From Syntrophus sp. (in: bacteria) (GTDB taxonomy: Bacteria > Desulfobacterota > Syntrophia > Syntrophales > UBA8958), in contig DMAT01000287.1 in the NCBI GenBank assembly GCA_003451635.1, positions 1-5,147 on the forward strand: DNA of 5,147 nt, read 5' to 3'. Positions 1 to 5,147 of the stretch are shown here, piece after piece. The notes below the pieces were generated by a model. That model ran no database searches and was not told where the DNA came from. It worked only from the letters and a program-made list of their open reading frames with translations. The first letter of the stretch is position 1. Each line of letters starts with the position of its first letter. The position numbers were made by a program, and so were the translations under genes.

Positions 1-111
1 GTATACTGGGATCTGTTGGGTGTTATGAGTAAAGGTCGGGTGTGCTTGACAACAGGTAGCAGGATGTTGCCAAGATTGGAAGGCAGTTGGCAGCAGACAA
101 TCCGGGAATAA
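1..111 (+). CDS. C-terminal end of an unidentified protein (partial, 5' end outside window)
   Basis: Frame 1 is open from the first base for 36 codons and ends at TAA 109-111. The other two forward frames hit stops within the first 35 bases. The tail begins VYWDLLGVMSKGRVCLTTGS and ends in QQTIRE; it is mixed hydrophobic and basic with no recognisable motif. The stop lies 5 bases before the ATG of the methyltransferase at 117, the tight spacing expected of translationally coupled operon genes. That spacing is the main support for it being real. In this kind of cluster a glycosyltransferase or another radical SAM enzyme would be plausible, but nothing in the 36 residues proves either. Confidence 0.5.
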   Translation, partial: VYWDLLGVMSKGRVCLTTGSRMLPRLEGSWQQTIRE

Positions 112-116
112 GAGAC

Positions 117-821
117 ATGGACAAGAAAACCTATTCTGAGACAGATCTTCGATATTTCGATCAGTTTACGTCTGGTTATACGCCGTATCGGGATTGTGAC
201 CTGGATACCATGCTTGCAGCTCTAGATTACGCATTTCAGCACTTCGAGAAACCCCGCATCTGTGAAATTGGATGTGCGTCGGGCCAGTTTTCACAGTCAT
301 TGAAGCGCCGGTATCCAGATAGTGATATGTTACTTACAGGGGTAGATATTGCATCGAACGTACTGTCCTTCTATCCTTATGGAAAAATATGCGGGAGCGC
401 TTTTGCCCTTCCGTTCAAGGACAAATCATTTGAAATGGTATGCCTTCCCGCAACACTCCACCATCTCTTTCCTCTAGAGGATTCCCTGAAAGAGGTTATC
501 AGGGTCCTTGTTCCCGGGGGTGTTTTTTATTGCATGGAGCCGAATTATTTGCATCCGCAGCGCTTTTTTTTCATGAGATTCACCCGACTCTATCAGCTTT
601 ATCGAAAAGCAAACGATGTTCCCGTACATCCGCTGCGTTTGCAGAAGGATCTGGAGAAAAAAAATATGACCGTTTTGGAATGCCGGTTTGTGAACATCTA
701 TTTCAAGGAACCATCTATGCTACAGAAAATACAGAATCTTGTCGCCAATTTGATGCCGAATTCGGTATGGAGTAGATATTGGTTGCCGTGGTTTATCCTT
801 ATTGCGGAGAAAGAACGATAG
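117..821 (+). CDS. class I SAM-dependent methyltransferase (Methyltransf_11-like)
   Basis: This is a predicted cytoplasmic methyltransferase that transfers a methyl group from S-adenosylmethionine to an unknown acceptor. It has 234 residues from ATG 117. The Rossmann-fold signatures are in order: motif I with the glycine-rich SAM loop EIGCASG at about 50-56, the acidic end of strand beta-2 in GVDIAS (Asp 77), the LPF block near 98-100, the motif around ATLHHL (about 112-117), and the post-motif VLVPGGVFYCMEPN near 130-143. The C-terminus closes with an aromatic strand, WFILIAEKE, common in this fold. ATG 117 is preferred because GGGA at 104-107 lies 9 bases upstream and the preceding reading frame stops at 111. 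A TTG at 87 would add ten residues and overlap the upstream gene by 25 bases. The gene is A+T-richer than the downstream asparagine synthase gene and contains 8-base T (564-571) and A (657-664) runs. The acceptor could be a sugar, lipid or small metabolite. The family call is secure; the substrate is not. Confidence 0.9.
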   Translation: MDKKTYSETDLRYFDQFTSGYTPYRDCDLDTMLAALDYAFQHFEKPRICEIGCASGQFSQSLKRRYPDSDMLLTGVDIASNVLSFYPYGKICGSAFALPFKDKSFEMVCLPATLHHLFPLEDSLKEVIRVLVPGGVFYCMEPNYLHPQRFFFMRFTRLYQLYRKANDVPVHPLRLQKDLEKKNMTVLECRFVNIYFKEPSMLQKIQNLVANLMPNSVWSRYWLPWFILIAEKER

Positions 822-830
822 TGATTGATC

Positions 831-1892
831 ATGAACCGATCTGAAGAAATGGATCATGTGGCTGATAAGGATGATGTCCTGATTAATGGAAGCGTCCGGC
901 ATCGTGGCTCCTGTTCAGGCGACGTCGCCGGCGATGAAATACCTTGCCGCAAGAGGCCTCCTGCATCAACAGCGAAGAAAATCATCCTCTTTGTTCTTCG
1001 TTTATCGATTAGTGTCGTACTGATTTTATGGATCTTTAAATCTGTTGACCTGGGGATCTTCAAGACCGTCGCTGTAACTCCTCGTCTCATTCCCATGGTT
1101 GCCATGGTCGTCTGTAGCCTCCTGTTCGTTTTCCTGGGGGGATTTAAATTATGGATTCTGTTGCGTGTATTCAGTCCGATCAGCCTCTGGGTTTTTACCG
1201 CCTATTTTTTTCTGGCCGGATCAATCGGGTCATTGGCACCGGCCATCTTCGGCGATTTTACATTGATCGGCCTTGCCAAAAGGGGCAAGATACCAGTTCA
1301 CCAGAGCGTGTCCGCGCTTTTGATGGATAGATTTGTAACAATGGTAATCGCCCTGTTTGTCTTTACGCCCTTCACCCTGATGTTATTTTTGCCGATGCGA
1401 CCTGCATACATCCTTTTTCTCTCGGTCATAACCCTTTTGCTTTCCGGAGGCCTTGCTTGGCTATTTCTTCGCTCAGCCCCGATCCTGTTTGATAAATTTG
1501 CAATCACCAAAAGATTCTGGGAATCCTTTTCCCTGTATATGACCAGATACCGGATCAGCCTTTTTCAAAACATCTTGATCAGTGGCGTCCGGGGGATCGT
1601 ATCGGGGCTCACACTGATTTTTGCGCTTATGGCTGCAAAACTATCGCCTCCCCTTATTGCCACCATATGCATATCCAATTCCCTTTCTATTCTCACCCAT
1701 ATCCCTGTAAGCTTAAGCGGCCTCGGCTTGTTTGAAGGTGGCGGGCTGGTGTTGTTTGTGGCGCTCGGGCTCAGTAAGGAGCAGGTCCTGGCGGGGCTCT
1801 TCTACCACCGGGCTTATATTATTCTATGGGCGGTCATAACATCCTGCTTATTAACCTTACTATTCGTTATCAGGAGATATTTAAAAAAGTGA
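831..1892 (+). CDS. flippase-like membrane protein, lysylphosphatidylglycerol synthase TM / UPF0104 family
   Basis: This is an integral inner-membrane protein of 353 residues from ATG 831. After a charged N-terminal stretch of about 48 residues, hydrophobic segments appear at roughly 50-69, 86-104, 119-140, 159-178, 182-210, 247-268, 274-290, 304-314 and 327-347, giving about eight membrane passes. Two family features stand out: the central block with GSIGSLAPAIFGDF (about 130-143) followed by a polar helix ending in MDRF, and the C-terminal block with PVSLSGLGLFEGG near 292-304 (Gly-Leu-Gly-x-x-Glu) followed by a FYHRAYIILW helix. Relatives include the transmembrane half of MprF, AglD-associated proteins and the hopanoid-cluster protein HpnL. 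Some move lipids across membranes, and many have no known role. There is no soluble lysyltransferase domain, so it is not a full MprF. It starts 9 bases after the methyltransferase stop. A TTG at 825 and an ATG at 849 are alternative starts; no clear Shine-Dalgarno separates them, so coupling is likely. A role in handling a lipid-linked glycan is inferred from context. Confidence 0.85.
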   Translation: MNRSEEMDHVADKDDVLINGSVRHRGSCSGDVAGDEIPCRKRPPASTAKKIILFVLRLSISVVLILWIFKSVDLGIFKTVAVTPRLIPMVAMVVCSLLFVFLGGFKLWILLRVFSPISLWVFTAYFFLAGSIGSLAPAIFGDFTLIGLAKRGKIPVHQSVSALLMDRFVTMVIALFVFTPFTLMLFLPMRPAYILFLSVITLLLSGGLAWLFLRSAPILFDKFAITKRFWESFSLYMTRYRISLFQNILISGVRGIVSGLTLIFALMAAKLSPPLIATICISNSLSILTHIPVSLSGLGLFEGGGLVLFVALGLSKEQVLAGLFYHRAYIILWAVITSCLLTLLFVIRRYLKK

Positions 1893-1942
1893 TGCATCCA
1901 ATTATTTGCTAAATACCGCCAGGAAAAAATAGAAAATAGCAT

Positions 1943-3409
1943 ATGGAAGGGTTAGGCAAATTGAAAATCAAGATCCTCTTAATATACCCGCAACTGGGCC
2001 CCCAGTCACTGCTGCCGCAGGCGCCCCTGTCTCTTTTGTCTATATGTCCGAATCTGGAGGCGGCAGGGTATGAGCCTGTCATTATTGATACACGCATTGA
2101 ATCAGACTATAAAGAAAAAATCCGGCATCACCTTCCGGAATGTCTGTTTGTAGGCATCACCAGCATGACGGGCATGCAGATTCAGTACGCCCTGCAGGTC
2201 GCTGCCCTGATAAGAGAAATAGATCCTCAGAAAACAATTGTCTGGGGAGGCATCCATGCGACCATCCTTCCCGAACAGACGCTGGCAGACCCACGGATCG
2301 ATATTGTGGTGGCCGGTGAAGGGGAAGAGGTTATCGTCGAGCTGGCCAACTGTCTGGCTGGGGCCAGCGAACTCCGCACGGTCAGAGGCATTTATTTTCA
2401 AGATGAACTGGGGAAGGCCATATTTACGGGACAGCGGCCTTTTCTTGATATGAACACTGTCCCTATGCCCGCCTGGCATCTCGTAGATGTGTCGAAATAT
2501 TCAGAAATAGGTGTTCAGACGGCGCGGGGCTGTCCTTATCGTTGTCGGTTCTGCTTCAATCACCTTTACAACGGTCGGAAGTGGCGAGCCAAAGATGCGG
2601 ATCTTGTCATTGAGGAGTTGAGGGTTCTCAAGGAGAAGTATAACGTCAACCATGTCGTATTTTATGATGATAATTTTTTTTCCAACTTAAAACGAGCGCG
2701 ATATCTGTGCCAGGAAATCGTTGATAATAATCTCGACATCCGCTGGAGTACCACTTGTCGTGCAGATATTCTGGCCCGCCGGATCGATGAAGATTTTGCC
2801 GTACTCTTGAAGAAAGCCGGGGTGCATATTCTATTCGTCGGTTCCGAATCCGGATCGCAGCGGATACTGACGGAGGTAATCAACAAGCAGATCACTACGG
2901 AAGATATTATTGGAATGGCTGTAATGACCCGTAAGTACCAACTCCGCGTCCATACGTCATTCATGTCTGGGTTTCCGGGTGAAAGCGCGTCGGAAAGACG
3001 GCTGACTTTCAACCTCATGGACCGGATTCTGGAAATAAACCCCGATCTTTATATCACGACCATTTGCATCTATACCCCATACCCTGGCAACCCTTTGTAT
3101 GATGAGATAGTAGCGAAGGGATTGTTCAATCCGCCGGAAGCCCTTGAGGAATGGTCCCGTCTGACATTTTTCAACTGTCAGCTTCCATGGCTTTCGCTGA
3201 AAGAGTGCACAATGCTGGAGAACCTGTCCTTTATTGCCCGTTTTGTTTTCTGGCATAAGGAGATTAAGGAGCGATATATTAAACCATACCAATACCCCGC
3301 CTATCTGTTTTTCCGGGCAGATGCACTTTTACGATGGAAATTTCGTTTTTTCAATTATGCTCCTGAATGGAAATTGTTCCGGCAGGTCGTGGGTTATAGG
3401 GAGAGCTGA
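1943..3409 (+). CDS. B12-binding domain radical SAM protein
   Basis: This is a 488-residue cytoplasmic iron-sulfur enzyme. Residues about 8-145 form a cobalamin-binding-like Rossmann domain with GITSMTG (71-77), WGGIHAT (101-107) and GEGEEV (125-130). The DxHxxG cobalt-ligand motif is absent, as is usual for this radical SAM subgroup. The radical SAM core follows, with CPYRCRFC at 197-204 giving the three [4Fe-4S] ligands Cys197, Cys201 and Cys204. Further core elements are YDDNFF (241-246), GSESGSQRIL (300-309), GFPGES (343-348) and TPYPGNPLYD (378-387). The tail after about 430 is rich in aromatic and basic residues. The family includes BchE, HpnJ and class B radical methylases, which methylate, cyclise or rearrange unreactive carbons; the reaction here is unknown. 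The start is uncertain: ATG 1943 has only a distant AGGA at 1921-1924, whereas TTG 1961 has GGAAGGG at 1945-1951 nine bases upstream and would give the typical beginning MKIKILLIYPQ. It lies 50 bases after the membrane protein gene and 25 before the amidotransferase gene. Confidence 0.92.
   Translation: MEGLGKLKIKILLIYPQLGPQSLLPQAPLSLLSICPNLEAAGYEPVIIDTRIESDYKEKIRHHLPECLFVGITSMTGMQIQYALQVAALIREIDPQKTIVWGGIHATILPEQTLADPRIDIVVAGEGEEVIVELANCLAGASELRTVRGIYFQDELGKAIFTGQRPFLDMNTVPMPAWHLVDVSKYSEIGVQTARGCPYRCRFCFNHLYNGRKWRAKDADLVIEELRVLKEKYNVNHVVFYDDNFFSNLKRARYLCQEIVDNNLDIRWSTTCRADILARRIDEDFAVLLKKAGVHILFVGSESGSQRILTEVINKQITTEDIIGMAVMTRKYQLRVHTSFMSGFPGESASERRLTFNLMDRILEINPDLYITTICIYTPYPGNPLYDEIVAKGLFNPPEALEEWSRLTFFNCQLPWLSLKECTMLENLSFIARFVFWHKEIKERYIKPYQYPAYLFFRADALLRWKFRFFNYAPEWKLFRQVVGYRES
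1945..1951 (+). promoter_or_regulatory. candidate ribosome binding site for a TTG start at 1961
   Basis: GGAAGGG at 1945-1951 lies 9 bases before TTG 1961, in frame with the radical SAM gene. The ATG at 1943 that overlaps this site has no purine-rich sequence at normal distance; its nearest, AGGA at 1921-1924, is 18 bases away. The protein begins to resemble its family only at codon 7, the TTG. This favours initiation at 1961, but both starts remain possible. Confidence 0.5.
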
Positions 3410-3421
3410 TGAATTCGCTGT

Positions 3422-3426
3422 GAGGA
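3422..3426 (+). promoter_or_regulatory. ribosome binding site of the asparagine synthase-like gene
   Basis: GAGGA at 3422-3426 lies 8 bases before ATG 3435. The start is also fixed by chemistry, because the Cys that follows Met must become the N-terminal nucleophile of the glutaminase domain. The site falls in the 25-base gap after the radical SAM stop at 3407-3409. Confidence 0.75.
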
Positions 3427-3434
3427 TGTAGCTG

Positions 3435-5147
3435 ATGTGTGGAATCTGCGGTATTGCCGGACCGGCAGGTAGCCGGGGAATTGTGGAACGGATGAACAAC
3501 GCCATCGCTCACCGGGGTCCGGATGGCTGCGGCATATACGATGGCGATGGTATATTCCTTGGGCACCGGCGCCTGTCCATCATCGATCTGACCACGGGCG
3601 ATCAGCCCATGGCCAACGAGGATGGGACCATACAGGTCGTTTTCAACGGAGAGATCTATAACTTCCAGGAACTCCGCCGTGACCTCGAACAGCGGGGTCA
3701 TCGTTTTGCCACGAAGAGCGATACGGAGGTCCTCGTCCACGGTTATGAGGAATACGGACTTTCGTTCCTTCCGAAACTAGACGGTATCTTCGCCTATGCT
3801 ATCTGGGATAACCGCCGGAGAAGGCTCCTCCTCGTCCGTGATTACTTCGGCGTCAAGCCTCTCCACTACCATTTTGACGGTAGGAACCTGCGTTTTGCTT
3901 CGGAGATAAAAGCTATCCTGCAGGACCACGCGGTTCCGCGCAGGCCGGACAATCAATCCCTTCATTACTTCCTTAACCTTCGTTATATACCCGGAGAAGG
4001 CACGCTATTTGCGGGAATCAAGAAACTGCTTGCAGGTCACTATCTCCTCTATGAGGGTGGATTTATGTCCATACAAAAATATTATCATCCCCAGTCCGTT
4101 AATCATGGAAAGCAGGAGGATGCCTTCTATATCGATGGGATACGTCATTACCTGAAGGAGGCTGTGCGCAAGCAGAAGATCAGTGATGTCCCCGTCGGCG
4201 TATATCTCTCCGGTGGTTTAGATTCCAGCGCTCTCGTTGCATACATGAGCGAGGTGGCTGACGGGCCTGTCCGGACATTCTCCGTGGGGTTCAACGAACC
4301 GACGGACGAACTGGGTGATGCCCGGGTGATTTCGAAGCATTTCCGGACGGAACACCACGAAATTTGCCTGGCCCCTGATCCCTTGCAGCAGTTTCCCGAG
4401 GTCATCTGGCACGCGGAGGAGCCCAAGGAAAACATTCTTCAGGGATTTCTCCTGTCGCGTTTCGCTTCCCAGCATGTCAAGGTCTGCCTAGGAGGGCTCG
4501 GCGGGGATGAGCTTTTTGCCGGATATGAACTCCACCGGTACATTTACCCCCTGCGTGGCCTGCACCGTTATATGCCGCCCTTCATAGTTCGGAAGCTGCT
4601 CGCGCCGATGAGCAGGGGCTTGTTTGTTATCCAGAATGCTTCCGGCGCTCTATGCCTCGATGAGTACCGGCGCGGCCTACAGATGCTCTTGTCCCTGGGC
4701 GATCCGGAGAAATACTATCTGATATTGAGAAACACATGGGACGATGATTTGGGTGCTTATGGGAATGTGTATCACAGCCGCTTTTCAAGGCAGGACCTGA
4801 AAAAGACGCATACCCTTTTCGACGGATTTTTTGCCACGCCGACATCTGACGCTCTGGCTCAGGTGCTCTGGGCGGAGTTTCACACGAAGATGCAGGAGGA
4901 TTTCCTGATGAATGAGGACCGGACGTCCATGGCCAATGGCCTGGAGGTGCGGGTCCCTTTCCTGGACCGTGATCTGGTCCGGTTTGCCATGTCCATTCCT
5001 GTGGATGTGAAGATGAAAAAAGGCGAGCTGAAACATATTTTTCGCGAGGCCATGGCAGGTGTGCTTCCCAGTCACGCCCTGGCGAAAAAGAAATGGGGTT
5101 TCAGTTTTAACCCTTACTATCAGTTTCAGAAGGATTTAAAGACGGTG
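3435..5147 (+). CDS. asnB: asparagine synthase (glutamine-hydrolysing)-like amidotransferase, 3' end outside window
   Basis: The reading frame is open for 571 codons to the window edge without a stop; the family is usually about 600-650 residues, so only a short C-terminal piece is missing. It begins MCGICGIAG, with Cys2 as the class II (Ntn) glutaminase nucleophile. The glutaminase domain shows RRLSIIDL (45-52), NGEIYN (71-76), SDTEVL (95-100) and RDYFGVKPL near 130-140, all intact for glutamine hydrolysis. The synthetase domain from about 235 carries the ATP-pyrophosphatase loop SGGLDSS (259-265), DELGDARVISKHF with HHE downstream, GLGGDELFAGY (354-364), and the late DRTSMANGLEVRVPFLDRDL block. 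The loop before DELFAGY reads Gly353-Gly354-Leu355 where bona fide asparagine synthetases have Ser-Gly-Glu or Ser-Gly-Asp, so the acceptor may not be plain aspartate. Genes like this in polysaccharide clusters often amidate an unidentified carboxylate. It is G+C-richer than the upstream methyltransferase. The family is certain; the asnB symbol reflects homology only, not proven asparagine synthesis. Confidence 0.93.
   Translation, partial: MCGICGIAGPAGSRGIVERMNNAIAHRGPDGCGIYDGDGIFLGHRRLSIIDLTTGDQPMANEDGTIQVVFNGEIYNFQELRRDLEQRGHRFATKSDTEVLVHGYEEYGLSFLPKLDGIFAYAIWDNRRRRLLLVRDYFGVKPLHYHFDGRNLRFASEIKAILQDHAVPRRPDNQSLHYFLNLRYIPGEGTLFAGIKKLLAGHYLLYEGGFMSIQKYYHPQSVNHGKQEDAFYIDGIRHYLKEAVRKQKISDVPVGVYLSGGLDSSALVAYMSEVADGPVRTFSVGFNEPTDELGDARVISKHFRTEHHEICLAPDPLQQFPEVIWHAEEPKENILQGFLLSRFASQHVKVCLGGLGGDELFAGYELHRYIYPLRGLHRYMPPFIVRKLLAPMSRGLFVIQNASGALCLDEYRRGLQMLLSLGDPEKYYLILRNTWDDDLGAYGNVYHSRFSRQDLKKTHTLFDGFFATPTSDALAQVLWAEFHTKMQEDFLMNEDRTSMANGLEVRVPFLDRDLVRFAMSIPVDVKMKKGELKHIFREAMAGVLPSHALAKKKWGFSFNPYYQFQKDLKTV

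Noticed and set aside
46..74. TTGACA at 46-51 resembling a sigma-70 -35 box upstream of the methyltransferase
   Set aside because: At 16-18 base spacing the sequence reads TGCCAA, GCCAAG or CCAAGA, with no resemblance to TATAAT. The site also lies inside the open frame of the upstream gene, so it is probably chance.
87..116. TTG 87 as start of the methyltransferase
   Set aside because: It would overlap the upstream reading frame by 25 bases, its purine run GGAAGG (78-83) is only 3 bases away, and the added ten residues show no family similarity. ATG 117 has well-placed GGGA and directly follows the upstream stop.
831..1892. Full MprF (lysylphosphatidylglycerol synthetase) or HpnL assignment for the membrane protein
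   Set aside because: No soluble aminoacyl-transferase domain follows the membrane part, and no hopanoid gene (squalene-hopene cyclase, HpnH, HpnJ partners) is visible in the window to support HpnL, so only the family level is called.
1893..1942. Intergenic gap between the membrane protein and radical SAM genes as a possible terminator or promoter
   Set aside because: The 50 bases are A+T-rich but show no stable inverted repeat followed by a T run and no convincing -35/-10 pair, so it reads as a plain operon spacer.
3409..3423. ATG at 3409 overlapping the radical SAM stop codon (ATGA-type overlap)
   Set aside because: The frame runs only four codons (Met-Asn-Ser-Leu) before TGA. It is not the start of the AsnB-like gene, whose Met-Cys start at 3435 is fixed by the catalytic cysteine.
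3777..5075. Several open frames on the minus strand opposite the AsnB-like gene, including about 95 codons at 4148-4435 and 4785-5075
   Set aside because: They lie wholly within a gene whose + strand translation matches asparagine synthase motifs throughout. Their translations show no recognisable domain, and open antisense frames are expected in G+C-richer coding DNA.

Overview
The window holds five codirectional genes on the + strand and no RNA gene, mobile element, CRISPR array or convincing terminator. In order they are the last 36 codons of an unidentified gene, a small class I SAM-dependent methyltransferase, a multi-pass membrane protein of the lysylphosphatidylglycerol-synthase transmembrane/UPF0104 (flippase-like) family, a B12-binding-domain radical SAM enzyme, and a glutamine-dependent asparagine synthase-like amidotransferase that runs off the right edge. 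The gaps are about 5, 9, 50 (or 68) and 25 bases, so this reads as the middle of a single operon.

The gene mix is typical of surface-polysaccharide, O-antigen or glycolipid clusters in Gram-negative anaerobes, such as Desulfobacterota/deltaproteobacteria, Nitrospirota and similar lineages, where B12 radical SAM proteins and AsnB-like amidotransferases sit among glycosyltransferases. That is an inference from gene content. No marker gene here fixes the taxon. Base composition is uneven: six hand-counted 60-base lines from the methyltransferase average about 44% G+C, against about 59% for six lines from the asparagine synthase gene. This suggests the cluster was assembled from parts of different origin.

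A working model is that the small methyltransferase and the radical SAM enzyme modify a glycan, lipid or secondary metabolite. The AsnB-like enzyme would amidate a carboxylate, either free aspartate or a uronic acid or other acid on the product. The UPF0104-type membrane protein would handle the lipid-linked product at the inner membrane. None of these substrates can be read from the sequence.

I see no clearly new system. The points most worth a second look are the altered synthetase-domain loop of the AsnB-like protein (Gly-Gly-Leu where asparagine synthetases have Ser-Gly-Glu/Asp), the probable TTG start of the radical SAM gene, the long charged N-terminal extension on the membrane protein, and the composition step across the operon.
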